Assembly (NCBI GenBank): GCA_963989385.1
Contig: OZ022503.1
Span: forward strand, 51,954,858-52,018,857
Reading direction: 5' to 3'
Length of the DNA stretch: 64,000 nucleotides
Source of the DNA: Ctena decussata
Taxonomy: Eukaryota; Mollusca; Bivalvia; Lucinida; Lucinidae
Within the stretch, counting starts at the first letter, position 1, and each line of letters opens with the position of its first letter. Both the position numbers and the translations under genes were made by a program. Shown here one piece after another: positions 49,959-62,453 of this stretch. A model generated the notes under the pieces. The model was not told the DNA's origin. It saw nothing but the letters and a program-made list of their open reading frames with translations, and did no database searches.

Positions 49959-50579
49959 AACAAAGTACCGATTTTTAACATTTCCAAAGTCTACTTTTGA
50001 GAGTTTGAGATAAGTAGAATAGTTATAATATCCTGCAGTTTTTGCCACTGAGACACACATTGCAGGCCTAGTAGAGCAGTGGTATCAGGCTCTGCGCTGT
50101 TTGCAGTTCAGTCTCATCAAGACAGCGAACACAAAATGTTGAATCATCATTGAATCAACGTTGATTCAATGTGATTCAATATTTTGTGATCAGTTGGTGA
50201 ACTAAAGCAAAGTACCTTCAAGAAGCCTCTTTATCACTAAGTAAAAGTTTGCGCCTCATATAATCAGCTATGTCTAAAGTAACATGTAACCGTCAATATC
50301 AACGTTAATTCAAGGTCATAGTATTTAACGTGAATGACACGCCGTTGTTTCAGCGTTGTGTGTCAGCTGAGCATGAGCTGTTCAGTTCAATTCTCCTAAC
50401 GACGTTCCCCAAGTGGCACAGCGATACGTAACCATAGTTGCACGCACTTGTCGCCGTGTTTGCCGGGAGGCCGGGTGATGGTCTAAATATATATAGTGTT
50501 GTTTGCCAAAGTGTTGCTTACTACGCGAAAAGAACAAATTCCTTTTTTTGTAATATTACTGCGCATTCTTTAAGAGCTG

Positions 50580-50737
50580 GAGCGGCTGTAGTGTAGTGTA
50601 TAACACTCCAGACTACCAATCTAGGGGTCGCAAGATCGATCCCCCGCTTCTCCGGTCTTTCGGATGAGACTATAAACCGAGGTCCCGTCTCCATATGAAC
50701 TCGTTGTTGGTGGGACGTTAAACCCGAGTTCACTCAC
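50580..50737 (+). mobile_element. SINE-1, unit 14
   Basis: Same element with both 13-bp duplications intact; GGCACAGCGAT variant upstream. Confidence 0.83.
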
Positions 50738-50781
50738 TCTTTAAGAGCTGTACCATCGGAAAAATACCACATGCGACGAGA

Positions 50782-50982
50782 TGATGATGGATGATGACTT
50801 GTGATTTTACGTCCTTTTCAACAGTATTTCAGTTATATCAGGACGATGGAAGGATGATAATGAAAGGCTGTGTGCAATGGAACCCCGTTTACGGTAGGAA
50901 AGATTCTCGCCTCAAGCGGGATTCGAACCCGGTCCGCTAGATCAGTAGGCCAACGCTTAACCCACTGAGCTACCGGGACTCC
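50782..50982 (-). mobile_element. SINE-2, unit 14
   Basis: Canonical A-box GCTCAGTGGG; private change CCGGGACTCCC (plus strand) at the head. Confidence 0.86.
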
Positions 50983-53653
50983 CATGCGACGAGAAGAATC
51001 AGCCCAGTCTGTGGTAACATTTATGCGTTCACAACATGTATAAACAATCTTGAGCATCATATACTGGAGCGCCGTTAAGTGTGAGAAAGGAATTGACACT
51101 AATCGGACTGCATTCGCTTTTACCAAGATGGGGTGAAACCTTGAATATACCTCGTGTCGTGATAAAAAACCAGTCCTATGTTATACGCGTGTCTAGACTG
51201 GATGCATGCGCAATCAGAACAGGGTAGACTACACATGAGCGTAGACATATCTTGGCACTTCCTGGTTGCGAATACATATTTTGCTTCAAACATTATGGGC
51301 TGCACGCACATTTTTCCTTGCGGAGGCCATTTTAAGTCATGTCGTGATAAAATCAGCCTTATCATACATGCAAAACACATATGTCCAGACTAGTCTGTGC
51401 ACTAGCACAAACAGAACTGGGTAGGTGCACTAAGTATGCCTTCTGGGAATCAAACAGTGCACTGCACTTACTCCGACAGATTACACAGTTGCATAGACTT
51501 ATCTTGGTACCCAAGTTTGCGTACAGCGTCAAACATATTTTGCCCGCACAAGGCTCATAACTTTCAACACAAGGGATGAGCATAAAATGCACGTGCAAAT
51601 ATGACCGACCATTGATTGTCTTGATTATAAGAGCAATACCCTTGGAAAATTGCCACATGTGACGAGAAGAATCAGCCCAGTCTGTGGTAACAGTTATGCG
51701 TTCACAACATATGTATAAACAATCTTGAGTATCATACACTGGAGCGCCGTAAAGTGTGCTAAAGGAATTGACACTAATCGGACTGCATTCGCTTTAACCA
51801 AGATGGGGTGAAACACATTTTTCCTTGCGCATACCTCGTGTCGTGATAAAACCAGTCCTATGTCATACGCAAAACACGCGTGTCTAGACTGGATGCATGC
51901 GCAATTAGAACAGGGTAGACTACACATTGGGTAGACATATCTTGGTACTGCCTGGTTACGTATACATACACATTTCCCCACAAAAACATTATGGGCTGAA
52001 CACTCATTTTTCCTTGCGCAGGCCGTTTGAGTCTTGTCGTGATAAAATCAGCCTGATGATGTATGCAAAACACCTAAGTCCAGACTAGTCTGTGCACTAG
52101 CACAATCAGAACAGGGTAGGCGCAATAAGTATGCCTTCTGGGAACCAAACAGTGCACTGCACTTACTCTGACAGACTGCGCAGTTGCATAGACTTATCTT
52201 GGTACCCACTTTTTGCGCATAGCCGCAAACATATTTTGCTCGGACAAGGTTCATAACGTTCAACAAAAGAGATGAGCCTAAAATGCACGTGCAAATATTA
52301 CCGACCCTTGATTATCAATGATGTAACCCAAGAGCTGTTAGATTAACAAACAATTGCCGCAGTAATCCTAAATTTTGGGATAGATGTATCTGAGAAATCA
52401 GTTTAGAATCAGATCAAGATGTGCAATGCGTCATATCCTATCAGTATTTTTGACACTCTATCGGCTAGTATAAGCACCTGTTCAAATTTTAGAATAATTA
52501 CAGTAATTTACAGGTGTCCCAATAGAGAGGGAAAATTAAACCGATGCAAACTGTTTGAACAGCATTACAGTACGCCCAGCAGGCACATGACGTCGTAATG
52601 ATGTCGAAATGGTGTCACTGTGACGCCCCCATGCCGTATCGACGTCAATACTACGTCAGTCCGACGTCTTGTAACTGCTGGGCAGTAAAGTATATCCCAG
52701 CGGGCGCATGACGTCAGAATGACGTCGATATGTTGTAATCTGGTTGCGTCGACGTCAATGCGACGTCATTATAACGCTGTGTGCCAGCTGGGTAGTATGA
52801 ATCAATGTGCAGATCTGATCCATCTCTTTGGGCTTTCCATTAGGTATCAGAAAAAAATAATGAAATTAGAAGTCTGTCCACAGTCACAACTGAGTATTCT
52901 ATGTCCACGTTTCATTAGCATCGATCTTCAGACGAAGAAAGCAATTCGATAGGGAAAAGAAATGATGCCAAAATTTGTACATTTTGCCAAATTCTACATT
53001 TCGATCATACAAAACTAAAATTGACAAGAAAGAATTCATAACTGCCTTTTTAATTTATTTATTATTTTTTATTTGTTTTAATTATTGCAGAACTTAAATG
53101 TACAGATAATTAGTTGTGTCTGCGTGTGTGTTTTACTGCTCAAATTTTAGTATGTGCTACATAGAAATTTTGGCATGCATTTATTATTCTAACGGACCAC
53201 TAGGGTTTAGCTCCCATAAAGTGCGGGTCACTATGGTGCTTATATGGGTTCCATCTGTTTGTGCGACTCCACTTTGGTTGAAGTTATATCATTGTAGAGT
53301 CCGGATGCGCTTAAACAGGCGCACAGGCTGCGACCTTGTACCCATGCCCCTGTGCTTGCGCCACGTCTATGTTGTAGAGACAGGCCGCAGTAAAAGTATC
53401 AAGGACGCAGTTGACAGACAGTAGACACTTCATTGGACAGTAAGTAGTATACAGAAAACCGCGAACAGCATGCACTTCTTTCCAGCATGCTCCAAAAGGA
53501 AGAGCGAGTAGACAGCGCACAGTAGTCGGTAAACGGTAGACTTTAACGTAGAAAGAAACGTATTTTCCTTCGCACAGCTTAAAATACATGTATGGGGGGG
53601 TATAAAAGAAAAAATAATAAAACTAGAAAATAAATAAAGAAAAGCAGGCAAAA

Positions 53654-53771
53654 GTCTGCAACTCCCGGTATTCCCAGACGATTACCCATCCAAATACTTA
53701 CCGGGTTCGACGTTGCTTAACTTCGGTGATCGGACGAGAATTGGTGTTTTCAAGGTCATATGGCGGTAGAC
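53654..53771 (-). rRNA. 5S rRNA-like segment, copy 15
   Basis: Reads identical to copy 1. A change (GTCTATTTTTG near 53806) lies just upstream of its minus-strand start. Confidence 0.77.
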
Positions 53772-54392
53772 AACAAAGTACCGATTTTTAACATTTCCAA
53801 AGTCTATTTTTGAGAGTTTGAGATAAGTAGAATAGTTATAATATCCTGCAGTTTTTGCCACTGAGACACACATTGCAGGCCTAGTAGAGCAGTGGTATCA
53901 GGCTCTGCGCTGTTTGCAGTTCAGTCTCATCAAGACAGCGAACACAAAATGTTGAATCATCATTGAATCAACGTTGATTCAATGTGATTCAATATTTTGT
54001 GATCAGTTGGTGAACTAAAGCAAAGTACCTTCAAGAAGCCTCTTTATCACTAAGTAAAAGTTTGCGCCTCATATAATCAGCTATGTCTAAAGTAACATGT
54101 AACCGTCAATATCAACGTTAATTCAAGGTCATAGTATTTAACGTGAATGACACGCCGTTGTTTCAGCGTTGTGTGTCAGCTGAGCATGAGCTGTTCAGTT
54201 CAATTCTCCTAACGACGTTCCCCAAGTGGCACAGCGGTACGTAACCATAGTTGCACGCACTTGTCGCCGTGTTTGCCGGGAGGCCGGGTGATGGTCTAAA
54301 TATATATAGTGTTGTTTGCCAAAGTGTTGCTTACTACGCGAAAAGAACAAATTCCTTTTTTTGTAATATTACTGCGCATTCTTTAAGAGCTG

Positions 54393-54550
54393 GAGCGGCT
54401 GTAGTGTAGTGTATAACACTCCAGACTACCAATCTAGGGGTCGCAAGATCGATCCCCCGCTTCTCCGGTCTTTCGGATGAGACTATAAACCGAGGTCCCG
54501 TCTCCATATGAACTCGTTGTTGGTGGGACGTTAAACCCGAGTCCACTCAC
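54393..54550 (+). mobile_element. SINE-1, unit 15
   Basis: Same element; the tail reads GAGTCCACTCAC instead of GAGTTCACTCAC. Confidence 0.83.
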
Positions 54551-54594
54551 TCTTTAAGAGCTGTACCATCGGAAAAATACCACATGCGACGAGA

Positions 54595-54795
54595 TGATGA
54601 TGGATGATGACTTGTGATTTTACGTCCTTTTCAACAGTATTTCAGTTATATCAGGACGATGGAAGGATGATAATGAAAGGCTGTGTGCAATGGAACCCCG
54701 TTTACGGTAGGAAAGATTCTCGCCTCAAGCGGGATTCGAACCCGGTCCGCTAGATCAGTAGGCCAACGCTTAACCCACTGAGCTACCGGGGCTCC
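54595..54795 (-). mobile_element. SINE-2, unit 15
   Basis: Canonical A-box GCTCAGTGGG as in units 14 and 16. Confidence 0.86.
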
Positions 54796-57466
54796 CATGC
54801 GACGAGAAGAATCAGCCAAGTCTGTGGTAACATTTATGCGTTCACAACATGTATAAACAATCTTGAGCATCATATACTGGAGCGCCGTTAAGTGTGAGAA
54901 AGGAATTGACACTAATCGGACTGCATTCGCTTTTACCAAGATGGGGTGAAACCTTGAATATACCTCGTGTCGTGATAAAAAACCAGTCCTATGTTATACG
55001 CGTGTCTAGACTGGATGCATGCGCAATCAGAACAGGGTAGACTACACATGAGCGTAGACATATCTTGGCACTTCCTGGTTGCGAATACATATTTTGCTTC
55101 AAACATTATGGGCTGCACGCACATTTTTCCTTGCGGAGGCCATTTTAAGTCATGTCGTGATAAAATCAGCCTTATCATACATGCAAAACACATATGTCCA
55201 GACTAGTCTGTGCACTAGCACAAACAGAACTGGGTAGGTGCACTAAGTATGCCTTCTGGGAATCAAACAGTGCACTGCACTTACTCCGACAGATTACACA
55301 GTTGCATAGACTTATCTTGGTACCCAAGTTTGCGTACAGCGTCAAACATATTTTGCCCGCACAAGGCTCATAACTTTCAACACAAGGGATGAGCATAAAA
55401 TGCACGTGCAAATATGACCGACCATTGATTGTCTTGATTATAAGAGCCATACCCTTGGAAAATTGCCACATGTGACGAGAAGAATCAGCCCAGTCTGTGG
55501 TAACAGTTATGCGTTCACAACATATGTATAAACAATCTTGAGTATCATACACTGGAGCGCCGTAAAGTGTGCTAAAGGAATTGACACTAATCGGACTGCA
55601 TTCGCTTTAACCAAGATGGGGTGAAACACATTTTTCCTTGCGCATACCTCGTGTCGTGATAAAACCAGTCCTATGTCATACGCAAAACACGCGTGTCTAG
55701 ACTGGATGCATGCGCAATTAGAACAGGGTAGACTACACATTGGGTAGACATATCTTGGTACTGCCTGGTTACGTATACATACACATTTCCCCACAAAAAC
55801 ATTATGGGCTGAACACTCATTTTTCCTTGCGCAGGCCGTTTGAGTCTTGTCGTGATAAAATCAGCCTGATGATGTATGCAAAACACCTAAGTCCAGACTA
55901 GTCTGTGCACTAGCACAATCAGAACAGGGTAGGCGCAATAAGTATGCCTTCTGGGAACCAAACAGTGCACTGCACTTACTCTGACAGACTGCGCAGTTGC
56001 ATAGACTTATCTTGGTACCCACTTTTTGCGCATAGCCGCAAACATATTTTGCTCGGACAAGGTTCATAACGTTCAACAAAAGAGATGAGCCTAAAATGCA
56101 CGTGCAAATATTACCGACCCTTGATTATCAATGATGTAACCCAAGAGCTGTTAGATTAACAAACAATTGCCGCAGTAATCCTAAATTTTGGGATAGATGT
56201 ATCTGAGAAATCAGTTTAGAATCAGATCAAGATGTGCAATGCGTCATATCCTATCAGTATTTTTGACACTCTATCGGCTAGTATAAGCACCTGTTCAAAT
56301 TTTAGAATAATTACAGTAATTTACAGGTGTCCCAATAGAGAGGGAAAATTAAACCGATGCAAACTGTTTGAACAGCATTACAGTACGCCCAGCAGGCACA
56401 TGACGTCGTAATGATGTCGAAATGGTGTCACTGTGACGCCCCCATGCCGTATCGACGTCAATACTACGTCAGTCCGACGTCTTGTAACTGCTGGGCAGTA
56501 AAGTATATCCCAGCGGGCGCATGACGTCAGAATGACGTCGATATGTTGTAATCTGGTTGCGTCGACGTCAATGCGACGTCATTATAACGCTGTGTGCCAG
56601 CTGGGTAGTATGAATCAATGTGCAGATCTGATCCATCTCTTTGGGCTTTCCATTAGGTATCAGAAAAAAATAATGAAATTAGAAGTCTGTCCACAGTCAC
56701 AACTGAGTATTCTATGTCCACGTTTCATTAGCATCGATCTTCAGACGAAGAAAGCAATTCGATAGGGAAAAGAAATGATGCCAAAATTTGTACATTTTGC
56801 CAAATTCTACACTTCGATCATACAAAACTAAAATTGACAAGAAAGAATTCATAACTGCCTTTTTAATTTATTTATTATTTTTTATTTGTTTTAATTATTG
56901 CAGAACTTAAATGTACAGATAATTAGTTGTGTCTGCGTGTGTGTTTTACTGCTCAAATTTTAGTATGTGCTACATAGAAATTTTGGCATGCATTTATTAT
57001 TCTAACGGACCACTAGGGTTTAGCTCCCATAAAGTGCGGGTCACTATGGTGCTTATATGGGTTCCATCTGTTTGTGCGACTCCACTTTGGTTGAAGGTAT
57101 ATCATTGTAGAGTCCGGATGCGCTTAAACAGGCGCACAGGCTGCGACCTTGTACCCATGCCCCTGTGCTTGCGCCACGTCTATGTTGTAGAGACAGGCCG
57201 CAGTAAAAGTATCAAGGACGCAGTAGACAGACAGTAGACACTTCATTGGACAGTAAGTAGTATACAGAAAACCGCGAACAGCATGCACTTCTTTCCAGCA
57301 TGCTCCAAAAGGAAGAGCGAGTAGACAGCGCACAGTAGTCGGTAAACGGTAGACTTTAACGTAGAAAGAAACGTATTTTCCTTCGCACAGCTTAAAATAC
57401 ATGTATGGGGGGATATAAAAGAAAAAATAATAAAACTAGAAAATAAATAAAGAAAAGCAGGCAAAA

Positions 57467-57584
57467 GTCTGCAACTCCCGGTATTCCCAGACGATTACCC
57501 ATCCAAATACTTACCGGGTTCGACGTTGCTTAACTTCGGTGATCGGACGAGAATTGGTGTTTTCAAGGTCATATGGCGGTAGAC
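57467..57584 (-). rRNA. 5S rRNA-like segment, copy 16
   Basis: Reads identical to copy 1. The upstream region has one change (ATAATTTCC near 57655). Confidence 0.77.
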
Positions 57585-58205
57585 AACAAAGTACCGATTT
57601 TTAACATTTCCAAAGTCTACTTTTGAGAGTTTGAGATAAGTAGAATAGTTATAATTTCCTGCAGTTTTTGCCACTGAGACACACATTGCAGGCCTAGTAG
57701 AGCAGTGGTATCAGGCTCTGCGCTGTTTGCAGTTCAGTCTCATCAAGACAGCGAACACAAAATGTTGAATCATCATTGAATCAACGTTGATTCAATGTGA
57801 TTCAATAGTTTGTGATCAGTTGGTGAACTAAAGCAAAGTACCTTCAAGAAGCCTCTTTATCACTAAGTAAAAGTTTGCGCCTCATATAATCAGCTATGTC
57901 TAAAGTAACATGTAACCGTCAATATCAACGTTAATTCAAGGTCATAGTATTTAACGTGAATGACACGCCGTTGTTTCAGCGTTGTGTGTCAGCTGAGCAT
58001 GAGCTGTTCAGTTCAATTCTCCTAACGACGTTCCCCAAGTGGCACAGCGGTACGTAACCATAGTTGCACGCACTTGTCGCCGTGTTTGCCGGGAGGCCGG
58101 GTGATGGTCTAAATATATATAGTGTTGTTTGCCAAAGTGTTGCTTACTACGCGAAAAGAACAAATTCCTTTTTTTGTAATATTACTGCGCATTCTTTAAG
58201 AGCTG

Positions 58206-58363
58206 GAGCGGCTGTAGTGTAGTGTATAACACTCCAGACTACCAATCTAGGGGTCGCAAGATCGATCCCCCGCTTCTCCGGTCTTTCGGATGAGACTATA
58301 AACCGAGGTCCCGTCTCCATATGAACTCATTGTTGGTGGGACGTTAAACCCGAGTTCACTCAC
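58206..58363 (+). mobile_element. SINE-1, unit 16
   Basis: Same element; private change GAACTCATTG instead of GAACTCGTTG. Confidence 0.83.
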
Positions 58364-58407
58364 TCTTTAAGAGCTGTACCATCGGAAAAATACCACATGC
58401 GACGAGA

Positions 58408-58608
58408 TGATGATGGATGATGACTTGTGATTTTACGTCCTTTTCAACAGTATTTCAGTTATATCAGGACGATGGAAGGATGATAATGAAAGGCTGTGTG
58501 CAATGGAACCCCGTTTACGGTAGGAAAGATTCTCGCCTCAAGCGGGATTCGAACCCGGTCCGCTAGATCAGTAGGCCAACGCTTAACCCACTGAGCTACC
58601 GGGGCTCC
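58408..58608 (-). mobile_element. SINE-2, unit 16
   Basis: Canonical A-box GCTCAGTGGG. This is the last filled site before the array edge. Confidence 0.86.
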
Positions 58609-61279
58609 CATGCGACGAGAAGAATCAGCCCAGTCTGTGGTAACATTTATGCGTTCACAACATGTATAAACAATCTTGAGCATCATATACTGGAGCGCCG
58701 TAAAGTGTGAGAAAGGAATTGACACTAATCGGACTGCATTCGCTTTTACCAAGATGGGGTGAAACCTTGAATATACCTCGTGTCGTGATAAAAAACCAGT
58801 CCTATGTTATACGCGTGTCTAGACTGGATGCATGCGCAATCAGCACAGGGTAGACTACACATGAGCGTAGACATATCTTGGCTCTTTCTGGTTGCGAATA
58901 CATATTTTGCTTCAAACATTATGGGCTGCACGCACATTTTTCCTTGCGGAGGCCATTTTAAGTCATGTCGTGATAAAATCAGCCTTATCATACATGCAAA
59001 ACACATATGTCCAGACTAGTCTGTGCACTAGCACAAACAGAACTGGGTAGGTGCACTAAGTATGCCTTCTGGGAATCAAACAGTGCACTGCACTTACTCC
59101 GACAGATTACACAGTTGCATAGACTTATCTTGGTACCCAAGTTTGCGTACAGCGTCAAACATATTTTGCCCGCACAAGGCTCATAACTTTCAACACAAGG
59201 GATGAGCATAAAATGCACGTGCAAATATGACCGACCATTGATTGTCTTGATTATAAGAGCCATACCCTTGGAAAATTGCCACATGTGACGAGAAGAATCA
59301 GCCCAGTCTGTGGTAACAGTTATGCGTTCACAACATATGTATAAACAATCTTGAGTATCATACACTGGAGCGCCGTAAAGTGTGCTAAAGGAATTGACAC
59401 TAATCGGACTGCATTCGCTTTAACCAAGATGGGGTGAAACACATTTTTCCTTGCGCATACCTCGTGTCGTGATAAAACCAGTCCTATGTCATACGCAAAA
59501 CACGCGTGTCTAGACTGGATGCATGCGCAATTAGAACAGGGTAGACTACACATTGGGTAGACATATCTTGGTACTGCCTGGTTACGTATACATACACATT
59601 TCCCCACAAAAACATTATGGGCTGAACACTCATTTTTCCTTGCGCAGGCCGTTTGAGTCTTGTCGTGATAAAATCAGCCTGATGATGTATGCAAAACACC
59701 TAAGTCCAGACTAGTCTGTGCACTAGCACAATCAGAACAGGGTAGGCGCAATAAGTATGCCTTCTGGGAACCAAACAGTGCACTGCACTTACTCTGACAG
59801 ACTGCGCAGTTGCATAGACTTATCTTGGTACCCACTTTTTGCGCATAGCCGCGAACATATTTTGCTCGGACAAGGTTCATAACGTTCAACAAAAGAGATG
59901 AGCCTAAAATGCACGTGCAAATATTACCGACCCTTGATTATCAATGATGTAACCCAAGAGCTGTTAGATTAACAAACAATTGCCGCAGTAATCCTAAATT
60001 TTGGGATAGATGTATCTGAGAAATCAGTTTAGAATCAGATCAAGATGTGCAATGCGTCATATCCTATCAGTATTTTTGACACTCTATCGGCTAGTATAAG
60101 CACCTGTTCAAATTTTAGAATAATTACAGTAATTTACAGGTGTCCCAATAGAGAGGGAAAATTAAACCGATGCAAACTGTTTGAACAGCATTACAGTACG
60201 CCCAGCAGGCACATGACGTCGTAATGATGTCGAAATGGTGTCACTGTGACGCCCCCATGCCGTATCGACGTCAATACTACGTCAGTCCGACGTCTTGTAA
60301 CTGCTGGGCAGTAAAGTATATCCCAGCGGGCGCATGACGTCAGAATGACGTCGATATGTTGTAATCTGGTTGCGTCGACGTCAATGCGACGTCATTATAA
60401 CGCTGTGTGCCAGCTGGGTAGTATGAATCAATGTGCAGATCTGATCCATCTCTTTGGGCTTTCCATTAGGTATCAGAAAAAAATAATGAAATTAGAAGTC
60501 TGTCCACAGTCACAACTGAGTATTCTATGTCCACGTTTCATTAGCATCGATCTTCAGACGAAGAAAGCAATTCGATAGGGAAAAGAAATGATGCCAAAAT
60601 TTGTACATTTTGCCAAATTCTACATTTCGATCATACAAAACTAAAATTGACAAGAAAGAATTCATAACTGCCTTTTTAATTTATTTATTATTTTTTATTT
60701 GTTTTAATTATTGCAGAACTTAAATGTACAGATAATTAGTTGTGTCTGCGTGTGTGTTTTACTGCTCAAATTTTAGTATGTGCTACATAGAAATTTTGGC
60801 ATGCATTTATTATTCTAACGGACCACTAGGGTTTAGCTCCCATAAAGTGCGGGTCACTATGGTGCTTATATGGGTTCCATCTGTTTGTGCGACTCCACTT
60901 TGGTTGAAGGTACATCATTGTAGAGTCCGGATGCGCTTAAACAGGCGCACAGGCTGCGACCTTGTACCCATGCCCCTGTGCTTGCGCCACGTCTATGTTG
61001 TAATGACAGGCCGCAGTAAAAGTATCAAGGACGCAGTAGACAGACAGTAGACACTTCATTGGACAGTAAGTAGTATACAGAAAACCGCGAACAGCATGCA
61101 CTTCTTTTCAGCATGCTCCAAAAGGAAGAGCGAGTAGACAGCGCACAGTAGTCGGTAAACGGTAGACTTTAACGTAGAAAGAAACGTATTTTCCTTCGCA
61201 CAGCTTAAAATACATGTATGGGGGGATATAAAAGAAAAAATAATAAAACTAGAAAATAAATAAAGAAAAGCAGGCAAAA

Positions 61280-61397
61280 GTCTGCAACTCCCGGTATTCC
61301 CAGACGATTACCCATCCAAATACTTACCGGGTTCGACGTTGCTTAACTTCGGTGATCGGACGAGAATTGGTGTTTTCAAGGTCATATGGCGGTAGAC
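61280..61397 (-). rRNA. 5S rRNA-like segment, copy 17 (terminal partial unit)
   Basis: Reads identical to copy 1 even though this unit is the most diverged one, lacks SINE-2 and is truncated after 62382. Confidence 0.77.
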
Positions 61398-62020
61398 AAC
61401 AAAGTACCGATTTTTAACATTTCCAAAGTCTACTTTTGAGAGTTTGAGATAAGTAGAATAGTTATAATATCCTGCAGTTTTTGCCACTGAGACGCACATT
61501 GCAGGCCTAGTAGAGCAGTGGTATCAGGCTCTGCGCTGTTTGCAGTTCAGTCTCATCAAGACAGCGAACACAAAATGTTGAATCATCATTGAATCAACGT
61601 TGATTCAATGTGATTCAATATTTTGTGATCAGTTGGTGAACTAAAGCAAAGTACCTTCAAGAAGCCTCTTTATCACTAAGTAAAAGTTTGCGCCTCAAAT
61701 AATCAGCTATGTCTAAAGTAACATGTAACCGTCAATATCAACGTTAATTCAAGGTCATAGTATTTAACGTGAATGACACGCCGTTGTTTCAGCGTTGTGT
61801 GTCAGCTGAGCATGAGCTGTTCAGTTCAATTCTCCTAACGACGTTCCCCAAGTGGCACAGCGGTACGTAACCATAGTTGCACGCACTTGTCGCCGTGTTT
61901 GCCGGGAGGCCGGGTGATGGTCTAAATATATATAGTGTTGTTTGCCAAAGTGTTGCTTACTACGCGAAAAGAACAAATTCTTTTTTTTTTGTAATATTAC
62001 TGCGCATTCTTTAAGAGCTG

Positions 62021-62178
62021 GAGCGGCTGTAGTGTAGTGTATAACACTCCAGACTACCAATCTAGGGGTCGCAAGATCGATCCCCCGCTTCTCCGGTCTT
62101 TCGGATGAGACTATAAACCGAGGTCCCGTCTCCATATGAACTCGTTGTTGGTGGGACGTTAAACCCGAGTTCACTCAC
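62021..62178 (+). mobile_element. SINE-1, terminal unit 17
   Basis: Present with both 13-bp duplications in the terminal unit, although SINE-2 is missing there. The upstream T-run is expanded to 11 T (61980-61990). SINE-1 is therefore older in the array than SINE-2. Confidence 0.83.
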
Positions 62179-62210
62179 TCTTTAAGAGCTGTACCATCGG
62201 CAAAATGCCA

Positions 62211-62222
62211 CATGCGACGAGA
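62211..62222. other. Empty SINE-2 target site in the terminal unit
   Basis: A single CATGCGACGAGA lies between ATGCCA and AGAATCAGCCCAG. In the other 16 units the same flanks hold two copies of this 12-mer with the 201-bp SINE-2 between them. The join is exact, as expected for a never-filled site; a later loss would rarely restore one perfect target copy. Confidence 0.9.
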
Positions 62223-62380
62223 AGAATCAGCCCAGTCTGTGGTAACATTTATGCGTTCACAACATGTATAACAATCTTGAGCATCATATACTGGAGCGCC
62301 GTAGAGTGTGAGAAAGGAATTGACACTAATCGGACTGCATTCGCTTTTACCAAGATTGGGTGAAACCTTGCATATACCTC

Positions 62381-62453
62381 GTAACATGTAACCGTCAATA
62401 TCAACGGTAATTCAAGGTCATAGTTTCAGCGTTGTGTGTCAGCTGAGCAAGAG
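62381..62453. repeat. Displaced, internally deleted unit fragment at the array edge
   Basis: GTAACATGTAACCGTCAATA onward matches unit positions 725-823 in direct orientation, with one substitution (CAACGGTAA) and about 26 bp missing after GGTCATAG. The join to the terminal unit shares only GT. It ends at the CAGCTGAG terminus of the degenerate MITE-like segment. Confidence 0.85.

Larger units (their letters stand above)
49841..53653. repeat. Array unit 14 (3813 bp)
   Basis: Canonical SINE-2 A-box, GCCGTTAAGTGTGAG shared with unit 15, AGAGCAATACCC and GAAGTTATATC private. MITE-like pair at 52573-52793. Confidence 0.95.
53654..57466. repeat. Array unit 15 (3813 bp)
   Basis: Canonical SINE-2 A-box, GCCGTTAAGTGTGAG, private CAGCCAAGTCTG and TACACTTCGATC. 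MITE-like pair at 56386-56606. Confidence 0.95.
57467..61279. repeat. Array unit 16 (3813 bp), last complete unit
   Basis: Several private changes (AATCAGCACAGGG, TTGGCTCTTTCTGG, GGTACATCATTG, TTGTAATGACAGG), in line with less homogenisation near the edge. MITE-like pair at 60199-60419. Confidence 0.95.
1..62382. repeat. Tandem array of a 3.81-kb unit, 16 full units plus partial ends
   Basis: The same sequence recurs at a spacing of 3808-3813 bp from the left window edge to 62382. Seventeen 5S-like segments start at 287, 4100, 7913, 11725, 15538, 19349, 23160, 26973, 30785, 34596, 38407, 42220, 46028, 49841, 53654, 57467 and 61280. Units differ by scattered single-base changes, small indels and homopolymer lengths, so they are highly homogenised but not identical, which argues against a simple assembly stutter. 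The left end is not in the window. Collinearity stops at 62382. The unit contains SINEs, MITE-like elements and internal subrepeats, so it is a composite satellite or an unusually long 5S-type repeat unit. Confidence 0.98.
61280..62382. repeat. Terminal partial unit 17
   Basis: Collinear with unit 1 from 287 to about 1598, minus SINE-2. It shows an expanded T-run, CTCAAATAATC, ATCGGCAAAATGCC, GCCGTAGAGTG and AAGATTGGGTG, and stops at ATACCTCGT. The remainder of subrepeat A, subrepeat B and the MITE-like pair are missing. Confidence 0.93.

Noticed and set aside
1..62382. CRISPR array or bacterial phage origin
   Set aside because: The repeats are kilobases long, with no short direct repeats and unique spacers and no cas-like genes; SINEs and 5S-like segments point to an animal genome.
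1..62382. Whole array as an assembly duplication artefact
   Set aside because: Units carry different private substitutions, indels and SINE junction variants and show grouped alleles, which simple assembly stutter would not give. The copy number may still be wrong.
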